Source: Bacteroidaceae bacterium (lineage in GTDB: Bacteria > Bacteroidota > Bacteroidia > Bacteroidales > Bacteroidaceae). From it: a stretch of DNA of 64,000 nucleotides. Positions within the stretch are counted from its first letter, which is position 1. The number at the start of each line of letters is the position of its first letter. The notes beneath the pieces were generated by a model. It saw only the letters and a program-made list of their open reading frames with translations, did no database searches and was not told the DNA's origin. The translations under genes were made by a program, and so were the position numbers. The stretch is taken from positions 1 through 64,000 of the forward strand of contig JAFZVW010000035.1 of assembly GCA_017617635.1 (NCBI GenBank), given 5' to 3'. Shown here piece by piece: positions 25,190-33,027 of this stretch.

Positions 25190-27619
25190 TCAGAATTGTA
25201 AGCTGACGCTTCCCATTGCCGTGAAGCCTGCCATTGGGATGTAGCCTATCTGGTTGTAGCGGTTGTCGAGGTCAAAGCTGTATTCGGCAGAAACGGCACT
25301 ATAAACCCATCCGCTTGCTGCATAGCGTGCATTGAAGATGTTGTTCAGGTCAAGCCCGAAGATCACGTGCTTGAGGCAGCGTGTGCCTGTCTTCCAGTCG
25401 TATCGCAGGTGGATTGCTGTCGTGCTGTATGATGGCAGTGAGCGGTCGGTGCAGGCGGTGTTATCCAGATACTGGCGGCTGACGAAGTTGGTGTGCCATG
25501 TGCAGCGGAAGCCCTTGAAGGTGAATGTTGCGAAGCCGTTGAGGATGGCTGTGGGGGAGAAGGCAATGGTGCTGTTGTCGTAGTGTACGGGAATGAATCC
25601 CTCGTCTGTGGACCAGTCCCAGTCCTCGACCATCTCGGTGAAATCGCATATACGGTTTGTGCTTATGGCTGCATTGCCTTCGAGAGTGAGCCAGTGCCAT
25701 GGGGTATAGCCGCCGCTGAGCTCGATACCCATGCGGTAGCTGCTGCGTATGTTGGTGGTCAGGTTCTCGCCTATGTCGCTTTGTTCGCCTGTCTGTACGA
25801 GTTGGTTGCGGTACAGCATGGCATACAGGTTTGCGCCGATGTGCCAGTTCTTGCGGGTATGGCTGTAGCCTATTTCTATGTCATGCACGCTCTCGGCCTT
25901 GGGGTAGGGGTATGCGCCGTTGTCGGTGTAGTTGTTGCGCTCGGGCTCGCGGTGGCTTAGGGCGTAGCTGGCGTATGCGTGATGTGAGTTGTGGTTATAG
26001 GCAATACCGAACTTGGGATTGAGAAAGTTGAACTGCTGGCTGATGTCAAGGGCCTGGTTGGTTGATATGCCCTGGGCGTCTGTGTAGAACTTGTCGTTGA
26101 TGCCGTTTGTCTGGTATCCGACGTGGCGGAACTGTAGGTCACAGTATATATCCCATTTGCCGTCGATGTGGAATGTCGCTTTGCCGAACACCTGTGCGTC
26201 GGTCTTGACGGCATCGCTGTCGTAGTATCTGTACCGTCCGTCCTGCATGAAGATGTCCGAGAGCCGGTTGTCGGCAATGTATGTAAGGTATCCGTAGTGG
26301 TTGCCTTCGAAGTTCTGTAGTGACAGTCCACCGACCACATCCCACTTGCGGTGGCGGTAGTTGAGGTTCCAGACGAGGCCGTAGGTGTCTTGGGTCAGGC
26401 CTTTCTGCCGGACGAAGTCGGTGCGTTTAAGCTCTGTTCCATCTACAAAGCGGTAGACGGGGTCGCCCTTGGCATTATGGGCATTGGTAAGTCCGAACTT
26501 GGTGAGCTTGTTGTTGTAGCGGAACTCGTCGTAGTAGCCGTGGCCATGGGTGTAGTGGAGTGTGACGCTGGTGCTGAACTGCTGGTTAATGCGCCATGAG
26601 ACGTTCAGAAGATTGTGGTTCTGCCAGAAATTGTCGGTGGTGCGGATCCACAGGCTGCCGTCGTTCATCCGGTGGCGCTCGGTAGTGCAGAGGGCTGGGT
26701 CGGACCAATCCTCGATAAAGTGTTCGTAAAGGCTGTTGAAGCGGCCGAAGCCCATGCGGTACATATCATTATATGTGCGCACGCCTGCGTATGCGTTAAG
26801 GCTGTAGTCGTCGTTGCCTGCCGTAACGCCGTTCCATGCCTGGCCGGTCTGTTCGTAATTGCCGAAGTGCTTGTAGCTGACTTTAAGACTTGCGTCCAGG
26901 CTGAGGTAGGTGGCTCCAAGATAGTAGCTGCCGCTGTTGCCGTCGGTGCCGTGGATGTATCCGTCGGTGCCTGTGTGATGGTAGGCGGCATCCAGTACCC
27001 AGTGGTTGCCGAGCAGGCCGCTGCTTACATTGCCTCCCACTCGCCATGTGTTATAATTGCCGTAGCTGCCTGTAATCTGTGCCCGAGGTGTCATGTCGGG
27101 GGCAAGTGAGGTGAGGGCTATGCTACCGCCAAAGGCTCCGTCGCCGTTGGTGCTGGTTCCGACACCGCGCTGTATCTGGGCACTGCCCAGCAGGGAGGCG
27201 TAGGAATTCATGTTTGCCCAGAAGACGCACTGGTCCTCGGGGCTGTTGAGGGCAACGCCGTCCAGTGTGACATTGATGCGGCTGCCTGCTGCTCCGCGTA
27301 TACGCATATATGTGGTGCCTGTACCTACGCCGTTCTCGCTCCATGCCACTACGCCTGGTGTGCGTGCAAAGAGAAAGGGAAGTTCCTGTGCGCCGGTTGC
27401 AAAGTCGCTGAGTTCGCTACGACTGATGTTTGTGACGGCAAAGGGTGAGTTCCTGGGTGCCTTGACGGCCCGTACCACGACTTCGTTGAGCTCGGCTATC
27501 TTGGTTGAGTCGGGACTGGTTGTGGCGTTTGCAGTTGCATACGCGGCAGAGGCCATACTCATGGCGAGTATAGCAATAGATAGTTGTCTGGTCATTTGCT
27601 TTGTGAATAAGATGTTCAT
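25190..27619 (-). CDS. TonB-dependent receptor, probable outer-membrane thiamine importer
   Basis: An 809-residue outer-membrane barrel. A signal peptide (about residues 9-30 from MTRQLSIAILAMSMASAAYA) is followed by the TonB box region near EVVVRAVKAPRN, a plug domain at about 55-165 (PGVVAWSENGVGTG, MRIRGAAGSRINVTLDGV, GVGTSTNGDGAFGGSI) and a long barrel ending in VSLQF. There is no SusC-type N-terminal extension. The TPP riboswitch immediately upstream assigns it to thiamine uptake. The ATG at 27619 abuts the aptamer; a second ATG at 27595 is an alternative start. Confidence 0.9.
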   Translation of the reverse strand: MNILFTKQMTRQLSIAILAMSMASAAYATANATTSPDSTKIAELNEVVVRAVKAPRNSPFAVTNISRSELSDFATGAQELPFLFARTPGVVAWSENGVGTGTTYMRIRGAAGSRINVTLDGVALNSPEDQCVFWANMNSYASLLGSAQIQRGVGTSTNGDGAFGGSIALTSLAPDMTPRAQITGSYGNYNTWRVGGNVSSGLLGNHWVLDAAYHHTGTDGYIHGTDGNSGSYYLGATYLSLDASLKVSYKHFGNYEQTGQAWNGVTAGNDDYSLNAYAGVRTYNDMYRMGFGRFNSLYEHFIEDWSDPALCTTERHRMNDGSLWIRTTDNFWQNHNLLNVSWRINQQFSTSVTLHYTHGHGYYDEFRYNNKLTKFGLTNAHNAKGDPVYRFVDGTELKRTDFVRQKGLTQDTYGLVWNLNYRHRKWDVVGGLSLQNFEGNHYGYLTYIADNRLSDIFMQDGRYRYYDSDAVKTDAQVFGKATFHIDGKWDIYCDLQFRHVGYQTNGINDKFYTDAQGISTNQALDISQQFNFLNPKFGIAYNHNSHHAYASYALSHREPERNNYTDNGAYPYPKAESVHDIEIGYSHTRKNWHIGANLYAMLYRNQLVQTGEQSDIGENLTTNIRSSYRMGIELSGGYTPWHWLTLEGNAAISTNRICDFTEMVEDWDWSTDEGFIPVHYDNSTIAFSPTAILNGFATFTFKGFRCTWHTNFVSRQYLDNTACTDRSLPSYSTTAIHLRYDWKTGTRCLKHVIFGLDLNNIFNARYAASGWVYSAVSAEYSFDLDNRYNQIGYIPMAGFTAMGSVSLQF

Positions 27620-27620
27620 A

Positions 27621-27702
27621 CTCTCTACGCCGGCATTATCCGGTTCAGATCATGTTAGGGTATGTTCTCAGCAAGGCCAAAACGGACCATGCACCCCTGA
27701 TG
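27621..27702 (-). ncRNA. TPP riboswitch (THI element)
   Basis: The minus strand holds the aptamer blocks in order: CAGGGGTGC, a short P3 (GGTC/GGCC), GCTGAGA, TACCC, then GATCTGAACCGGATAATG and CCGGCGTAG. This agrees with the conserved core for thiamine pyrophosphate, including the GCTGAGA and GATAATGCCGG blocks. It ends 2 nt before the receptor ATG, so control is probably at ribosome access; no terminator follows the aptamer. Confidence 0.95.
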
Positions 27703-27708
27703 ACGGTG

Positions 27709-27716
27709 CAAAGGTA
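27709..27716 (-). promoter_or_regulatory. -7 box ahead of the TPP riboswitch
   Basis: TACCTTTG on the minus strand, 6 nt before the first aptamer base. The -33 region lies in the end of the SGNH gene and is weak. Confidence 0.6.
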
Positions 27717-27737
27717 AGAAAAAAAATGGAAATATGA

Positions 27738-28571
27738 TCAGTTTTCCGTCATATCTTCGGTATCAGCTGCAAGGATGGCTTGTGCCAGAAGGGCTCCCAT
27801 CAGTTTGTAGCCGCTGTGCTTGAAGTGTATCAGGTCACGGCGCATCATGTCCTGACTCCTCCAGTTTCTGAGGGCGAAGACTTCGCCGCCGACAGTGGTA
27901 TAGAGGTCAAAGAGCGCGAGTCCGTGCTGGTTAGCGTAGCTGCGCTGTATGGCAGATACCTCTTTTATATATTTGAGTGGGGTGCGATGCCTGTAGCATC
28001 CGGGAGGGGTGGTAAGCAGAATCTGGGCGGTGGGGTTGTGCTGCTGCAGTATGGTACAGAGTGTGTCCATGTTGGCGAGCATGGCCTCGGAGTTGAATTT
28101 GTTTCCGAAAGCGTCGTTGGTGCCCAGGGATATAATTACAAGGTCGGGCTTCAGGCTGTCTATAAGCTGTATTCTGCTTTGGTCAATAAACGTGCGGTAT
28201 GTGGCTCCGTTCTTGCCAATGGTGTGATAGACGAGGCCTGGCTGGCCTGTTTCGGTCGCTATGGCTGTGGTCTGATAGCTGATGTTCTGTGGTTCAACGG
28301 CCTGGCTGCCCCATGCTTCTTCGAGCATGCGGCGTGTTTCGACGGTGAAGGAGTGTCCACGGACATGGCTGTCGCCGATGTGGACAATACGGGTGATTTC
28401 GCCGGAGTGCAGTTTCTGGAAAAAGGGTGCGAGGACATCGGGATTGGTGATGACGGGCTCGCAGGTCTTGAGAAAACTGCGGGGGAAGATGCTGTCCTGC
28501 CTGGCATTGCAGCCAAGGCAAAAGGCCAAGGCTGCAATCGGGCAGAGTATTTTACGGAACGTGTCCTTCAT
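27738..28571 (-). CDS. SGNH/GDSL-type esterase, probable lipoprotein
   Basis: A 277-residue hydrolase with block I HIGDSHVRGHS (Ser nucleophile near 69), block III SLGTNDAFG (Asn near 151) and block V DLIHFKHSGY (Asp/His near 251-254). The N terminus is a signal peptide ending FCLGCNA, so Cys21 may be lipidated, though the lipobox is not ideal. Relatives remove acetyl groups from peptidoglycan or polysaccharides. It begins 3 bp after ackA, an unexpected partner, and is probably in that transcript. The substrate is unknown. Confidence 0.8.
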   Translation of the reverse strand: MKDTFRKILCPIAALAFCLGCNARQDSIFPRSFLKTCEPVITNPDVLAPFFQKLHSGEITRIVHIGDSHVRGHSFTVETRRMLEEAWGSQAVEPQNISYQTTAIATETGQPGLVYHTIGKNGATYRTFIDQSRIQLIDSLKPDLVIISLGTNDAFGNKFNSEAMLANMDTLCTILQQHNPTAQILLTTPPGCYRHRTPLKYIKEVSAIQRSYANQHGLALFDLYTTVGGEVFALRNWRSQDMMRRDLIHFKHSGYKLMGALLAQAILAADTEDMTEN

Positions 28572-28574
28572 CGC

Positions 28575-29771
28575 TTATTTGCTGCACAAGGCTTGTGTGT
28601 CCAGTGCAATCATGAGTTCCTCGTCAGTCGGGATGCAGCATACGGTAACCTTGCTGTCGTCTGCGCTGAGGATGGCTTCAGTTGCACGGCATGCGCGGTT
28701 CTTTGCCTGGTCCATCTTAACGCCCATGTATTCGAGACCGGCGGTTGCTCCTTCGCGTACTTCCCACTGGTTCTCGCCGGCACCACCGGTAAACAGGATG
28801 ATATCAACGCCGCCCATGGCTGCTGCATACTGGCCGATGTACTTCTTGATGCGGTATGTGTACATCTCCTTGGCAAGGCGGGCCTTGTCGTTGCCTGCTG
28901 CAATACCTGCGAGGATGTCGCGGAAGTCGGACGAGAGCTCGCTGACACCGGCAAGTCCTGACTGCTTGTTCAGCAGGTTGCTGAGGCCCTTGGTGTCAAG
29001 GTTGAGCTTGTCCATGAGGAATGTCACTGCTCCTGCATCGATGTCACCTGAGCGTGTGCCCATGATGAGGCCTTCGAGCGGTGTGAGACCCATTGAGGTG
29101 TCTACGCACTTTCCGTCCTTGACGGCTGCAATGGATGCACCGTTACCGATGTGGCAGGTGATGATTTTCTTGCCTTCCGGCTTTATGCCCAGGAACTCGC
29201 AGACGCGCTGTGATACATAGCGGTGGCTGGTTCCGTGGAAACCGTAGCGGCGTACGCCGTACTTGCTGTACAACTGATAGGGCAGTGCATACATATAGGC
29301 GTAGTCGGGCATTGTCTGGTGGAAGGCGGTGTCGAACACGCCTACCTGCGGAAGATTCGGCAGCAGGGCCGTTACGGCATTAACGCCCTTGATGTTTGCC
29401 GGGTTGTGCAGCGGTGCAAGGTCGTTGCAGGCGCTGAAGGCTTCCATAACATCGGGGGTGAGCAGGACGCTCTTGTTGAACTTCTCTCCGCCGTGTACCA
29501 TGCGGTGACCTACTGCATCCAGTTCGTCGAGGCTTTTAAGTACGGCATAGTCTCCGCTGGTGAGTACCTCGAAGATCCACTGTACGCCTGCTGTGTGTTC
29601 TTCTACAGGGCGCTCCATCTTGTGCTTCTCGCCATTGAGCTTGACGGTTATGAAACTGTCCGGCAGGCCTATCTTCTCGATACCGCCGGAGGTGATGACT
29701 CTCTTGTCGCTCATGTCATAGAGCGCGTATTTAATTGAACTGCTTCCGCAGTTTAAAACTAATATTTTCAT
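28575..29771 (-). CDS. ackA: acetate kinase
   Basis: Converts acetyl phosphate and ADP to acetate and ATP. 398 residues, full length, with NCGSSSIKYALYD at the N terminus, GHRMVHGG (about 88-95), DTAFHQTMP (about 146-154), the phosphate loop HIGNGASIAAV (about 206-216) and GTRSGDIDAGA (about 239-249). Pta lies upstream on the same strand but is separated by the cassette at 29798-30242. Confidence 0.97.
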   Translation of the reverse strand: MKILVLNCGSSSIKYALYDMSDKRVITSGGIEKIGLPDSFITVKLNGEKHKMERPVEEHTAGVQWIFEVLTSGDYAVLKSLDELDAVGHRMVHGGEKFNKSVLLTPDVMEAFSACNDLAPLHNPANIKGVNAVTALLPNLPQVGVFDTAFHQTMPDYAYMYALPYQLYSKYGVRRYGFHGTSHRYVSQRVCEFLGIKPEGKKIITCHIGNGASIAAVKDGKCVDTSMGLTPLEGLIMGTRSGDIDAGAVTFLMDKLNLDTKGLSNLLNKQSGLAGVSELSSDFRDILAGIAAGNDKARLAKEMYTYRIKKYIGQYAAAMGGVDIILFTGGAGENQWEVREGATAGLEYMGVKMDQAKNRACRATEAILSADDSKVTVCCIPTDEELMIALDTQALCSK

Positions 29772-29797
29772 AATAAATTAAAAATGAAGGAGTGAAA

Positions 29798-30242
29798 AGT
29801 GAAAAATATATTTTACATTATCACTCTCGGATTAAATGTTTAATTCTTTATTGTTTTTTGCAGTTTTTATCGAAGTTATAAGAATAGCAATCAACTCCTT
29901 ACAATTAGCATACAGATCATTGAATGCACTATCATCTATACAATCTGCTTCATATAGTATTTCAAGCCATCCTTTTGTTTCATTGGCTTCCTTAAGTGAA
30001 ATAGATAGTTTGGAAATGAAATCGGAAATGCTTTGTGCATACTCAGACTCACGCACATTTGCATGAATAGAAGTACCGGAGCGAAGAATCTGTTGAAACA
30101 AACTGTTAACATGCCAATCATTATTCTGCTTTACCATATTCACTATAGTAATAGCAAAGCACAGGCTCTTCACATGAAGAGGTGAATCACAATCATGTCG
30201 TGCAATATGTCCCATTTATATAAGATTCATATATTTTTCACT
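29798..30242. mobile_element. 445-bp cassette with 14-bp perfect inverted ends
   Basis: AGTGAAAAATATAT at 29798-29811 is repeated as its exact reverse complement at 30229-30242. Between them is one gene, the four-helix-bundle protein. Further GTGAAAA words lie outside the ends at 29791 and 30243-30265. No transposase is present, so the element would be non-autonomous. Mobility is inferred. Confidence 0.5.
29832..30215 (-). CDS. four-helix-bundle protein (23S rRNA intervening-sequence family)
   Basis: A 127-residue helical protein. The family core is FQQILRSGTSIHANVRESEYAQS (about 41-63), followed by FISKLSISLKEANETKGWLEIL (about 67-88) and a last helix ELIAILITSIK. Members occur inside 23S rRNA intervening sequences, scattered in genomes, and as distant relatives of the retroelement accessory protein Avd. 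Their activity is unknown; nucleic-acid binding is presumed. It splits the usual pta-ackA pair, and A+T content is clearly higher than in either neighbour. Confidence 0.85.
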   Translation of the reverse strand: MGHIARHDCDSPLHVKSLCFAITIVNMVKQNNDWHVNSLFQQILRSGTSIHANVRESEYAQSISDFISKLSISLKEANETKGWLEILYEADCIDDSAFNDLYANCKELIAILITSIKTAKNNKELNI

Positions 30243-30259
30243 CTTTCACTTTTCACTTT

Positions 30260-31264
30260 TCACTTAGCATCCATTGCCTGGCATGCTGTGATTGCTACCA
30301 TTTTGTAGATGTCGTCTACCGAGCAGCCGCGGCTGAGGTCGTTAACGGGGCGTGCAATACCTTGCAGGATGGGGCCGATGGCATCGGCACCGCCCAGGCG
30401 CTGAACCAGCTTGTAGCCGATGTTGCCAACCTCCAGGCATGGAACGACCAATACGTTTGCATGTCCTGCAATGGGGCTGCCGGGGCATTTCTTCTCGCCA
30501 ACGCTTGCAACGAGTGCTGCGTCTGCCTGCAACTCACCGTCGATAGCCAGATCCGGAGCCATTTCCTTTGCCATGCGTGTGGCTTCGACAACCTTGTCGA
30601 CAACTTCGTGCTTGGCACTGCCTTTGGTCGAGAATGAAAGCATGGCAACCTTGGGGTCTATGCCAGCAACGCTCTTGGCTGTCTGTGCCGTGCATACTGC
30701 AATCTGTGCGAGCTGGTTTGCGTCTGGCATCGGGGTTACGGCAACGTCACCGATAACGAGTACACCGTTGTCTCCGTATTCGGGCTTGTCTGTAATCATG
30801 AGCATGGCACCGCTTACGCATGTTATGCCGGGAGCGCATTTGATTATCTGCAGTGCCGGACGCAGGGTGTCGCCTGTGGTGGAGAGTGCACCGCTAATCT
30901 GACCGTCTGCATCGCCGCTCTTAATAATGAGACAGCCGAAATACAGGGGATCCATGACTTGCTGGCGTGCCTTTTCGATTGTCATTCCCTTTGCCTTGCG
31001 GAGTTCGAACAGCAGCTGTGCATATTCTTCTGTCTTTTCGCTGGTGGCAGGGTCTATGATTGTTGCCTTGTCCAGGTGTGTAAGGCCGAGCTTCTGGCCG
31101 AGGGCCTTGATCTCATCGGGGTTGCCGATCAGGATAATGTCTGCCAGACCGTCGGCTAATGAGCGGTCGGCGGCTGTGAGGGTACGCTCTTCCAGGCTCT
31201 CGGGCAGTACAATGCGCTGCTTGTTGGCCTGGGCACGGGCGATGATTTGTTGCATTAAGCTCAT
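30260..31264 (-). CDS. pta: phosphate acetyltransferase
   Basis: Makes acetyl phosphate from acetyl-CoA. The 334 residues form the catalytic domain alone (the short Pta form, without the N-terminal DRTGG region of E. coli Pta). Landmarks are RIVLPESLEERTL (about 18-30), GALSTTGDTLRPALQIIK (about 124-141), the PMPDANQLAQIA stretch and DGELQADAAL. It lies 49 bp after cdaA. With ackA it gives substrate-level ATP from acetyl-CoA. Confidence 0.95.
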   Translation of the reverse strand: MSLMQQIIARAQANKQRIVLPESLEERTLTAADRSLADGLADIILIGNPDEIKALGQKLGLTHLDKATIIDPATSEKTEEYAQLLFELRKAKGMTIEKARQQVMDPLYFGCLIIKSGDADGQISGALSTTGDTLRPALQIIKCAPGITCVSGAMLMITDKPEYGDNGVLVIGDVAVTPMPDANQLAQIAVCTAQTAKSVAGIDPKVAMLSFSTKGSAKHEVVDKVVEATRMAKEMAPDLAIDGELQADAALVASVGEKKCPGSPIAGHANVLVVPCLEVGNIGYKLVQRLGGADAIGPILQGIARPVNDLSRGCSVDDIYKMVAITACQAMDAK

Positions 31265-31313
31265 AATGTTGTGTATTTTAGGTTTTATATTTTTTCGGAT
31301 GTAGAAAGGGGCT

Positions 31314-32093
31314 TCAGAACTTGCCTCTCATCAGTATGCGTTCGAGGTGTTCGGCATCCAGATGTGTCAGGTATTCGTTGTTGTAGGCAGCGGTGATTCC
31401 GCCTGTTTCCTCGCTGACAACAATGCTGAGGGCATCGGTTTCCTTGCTGACGCCACGGGCAGCACGGTGCCGGAGACCGAATTCCTTGGGTATGTCCAAA
31501 TCATGGCTGATGGGGAGAATGCAGGATGCGGCGGTAATCTGTCCGTTGGAGATAATCATGGCTCCGTCGTGAAGGGGGGAGTTCTTGAAGAATACATTCT
31601 CGATAAGCCGCTGAGAAATGCGTGCGTCAAGACGCTCGCCAGTACGTATGAAATCACCCAATGGCAGGTCGTTCTGCATGACAATCAGGGCTCCTACCTT
31701 GTGCTTGCTCATATTAAGGCATGCCATCAGTATCGGCATGATGGTGTCGCGCTCGTAACGCTGACCGTCGGCATTCTCCTTGGTCTTGGGCAGGAAAAAG
31801 CGCATGAGGCGTTCGGCACGTTCGTGTGTACCTATGCTGTAGAAAAAGTGACGGATTTCTTCCTGGAAGAGGATGATGATGGCGATGGCTCCCACGCTGA
31901 CCAATTGGTCAAGGATGCCTCCGAGAAGTTTCATTTCCAGGATCTTGCTGATTATAATCCAGAAACTGATAAAGATAAGCACGCCGTAGAAGATGTTTAC
32001 GGAACGTGACTTTTTCATTAGTTTGTAACCGAAGAACAATAGTATGGCTACAAGCAGTATGTCTATAAAATCCTTTAGGCCGAAATCGAACAT
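31314..32093 (-). CDS. cdaA: diadenylate cyclase CdaA
   Basis: Makes cyclic di-AMP from two ATP. 259 residues: three N-terminal membrane helices (about 5-25, 33-52, 60-78), then the DAC domain with SPLHDGAMII (about 173-182) and GLRHRAARGVSKETDA (about 207-222), both active-site motifs. It is anchored in the inner membrane with the cyclase inside the cell. It overlaps folP by 19 bp, so the two are coupled. c-di-AMP acts in cell-wall and potassium homeostasis in other phyla. Confidence 0.93.
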   Translation of the reverse strand: MFDFGLKDFIDILLVAILLFFGYKLMKKSRSVNIFYGVLIFISFWIIISKILEMKLLGGILDQLVSVGAIAIIILFQEEIRHFFYSIGTHERAERLMRFFLPKTKENADGQRYERDTIMPILMACLNMSKHKVGALIVMQNDLPLGDFIRTGERLDARISQRLIENVFFKNSPLHDGAMIISNGQITAASCILPISHDLDIPKEFGLRHRAARGVSKETDALSIVVSEETGGITAAYNNEYLTHLDAEHLERILMRGKF

Positions 32094-32908
32094 AATCTGA
32101 CTGTTTCTACAGCTTCTTTTACATCGTGAACTCTGAGTATTGCGGCACCATGCATGAGTGCAATGGTGTTAAGGACGGTCGTACCGTTAAGAGCCTGTTG
32201 TGGCGTGCATCCCAGTGGCTTGTATATCATGCTCTTGCGGCTGATGCCTACAAGTATTGGACATTCCAGTATCTGGAATTCCTGCAGGCGGTGCAGCATG
32301 CAGTAGTTCTGCTCGATGGTCTTGCCAAAGCCGAATCCCGGGTCGATGATAATGTCGGCAACGCCCATTTCATGCAGTTTCTCGACGCGCTGGCCCAGGG
32401 AGCGGAATACATCGCACATGACATCCTGATACTGTGGATTGTCCTGCATGTTACGGGGTGTGCCCTGCATGTGCATGAGAATATACGGGACGTGCAGCCT
32501 TGCAACGGTATCAAACATATCCGGGTCCATTTCGCCGCCGGAGATGTCGTTTATGATATGCGCTCCGGCCTGAATGGCCTCTTGTGCAACCTTGGTGCGA
32601 AAAGTGTCTATGCTGATAATGGCATCCGGCCATTCTTCCAGCGTAATTGCAATCGCAGGCAGCAAACGACGGATTTCCTCGTCAGCAGGGACGTCTTCGG
32701 CTCCCGGACGTGAACTGTACCCCCCGATATCAATCATGGTCGCACCTTCGTCACGTATCTGACTGACACGGGTGCGGATGGCTTCGGGATCGGGACAGCG
32801 GCTGTCGCTATAGAATGAGTCAGGGGTTACGTTCAGTATTCCCATAACCTGTGGCTGGTCAAGCGAGACAAGTCTGCCGCCTATGTTAATGGTCTTTGAT
32901 AGATGCAT
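32075..32908 (-). CDS. folP: dihydropteroate synthase
   Basis: Joins dihydropterin pyrophosphate and p-aminobenzoate in folate synthesis; the target of sulfonamides. 277 residues with MGILNVTPDSFYSDSR (22-37), MIDIGGYSSRPGAEDVP (about 58-74), INDISGG and the C-terminal RVHDV motif. The start at 32908 follows the -7 box by only 6 nt, so the mRNA may be leaderless. It is the first gene of a minus-strand run. Confidence 0.95.
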   Translation of the reverse strand: MHLSKTINIGGRLVSLDQPQVMGILNVTPDSFYSDSRCPDPEAIRTRVSQIRDEGATMIDIGGYSSRPGAEDVPADEEIRRLLPAIAITLEEWPDAIISIDTFRTKVAQEAIQAGAHIINDISGGEMDPDMFDTVARLHVPYILMHMQGTPRNMQDNPQYQDVMCDVFRSLGQRVEKLHEMGVADIIIDPGFGFGKTIEQNYCMLHRLQEFQILECPILVGISRKSMIYKPLGCTPQQALNGTTVLNTIALMHGAAILRVHDVKEAVETVRLCSISA

Positions 32909-32914
32909 GCGCTA

Positions 32915-32947
32915 CAAAATTATATTTTTTTAGGTAAAAACAGTAAA
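32915..32947 (-). promoter_or_regulatory. promoter for folP
   Basis: TAATTTTG at 32915-32922 on the minus strand with TTTA 21 bp upstream (32944-32947). The folP ATG is 6 nt downstream. Confidence 0.65.
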
Positions 32948-32963
32948 GTGAAAACTAAAAAGT

Positions 32964-32994
32964 TTTGTTTATAGTTGGAAATTAGGTAATTTTG
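32964..32994 (+). promoter_or_regulatory. promoter for murF
   Basis: TTTG (32964-32967), 19 bp, TAATTTTG (32987-32994). It leads to a leader of about 27 nt and is divergent from the folP promoter. Confidence 0.8.
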
Positions 32995-33027
32995 CATTTG
33001 TAATCATTCAACAGTTTTTTTCGGGTT

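Noticed and set aside
27780..28961. A 393-codon plus-strand frame across the SGNH and ackA genes
   Set aside because: It runs antisense to two genes with full catalytic motifs and crosses their boundary.
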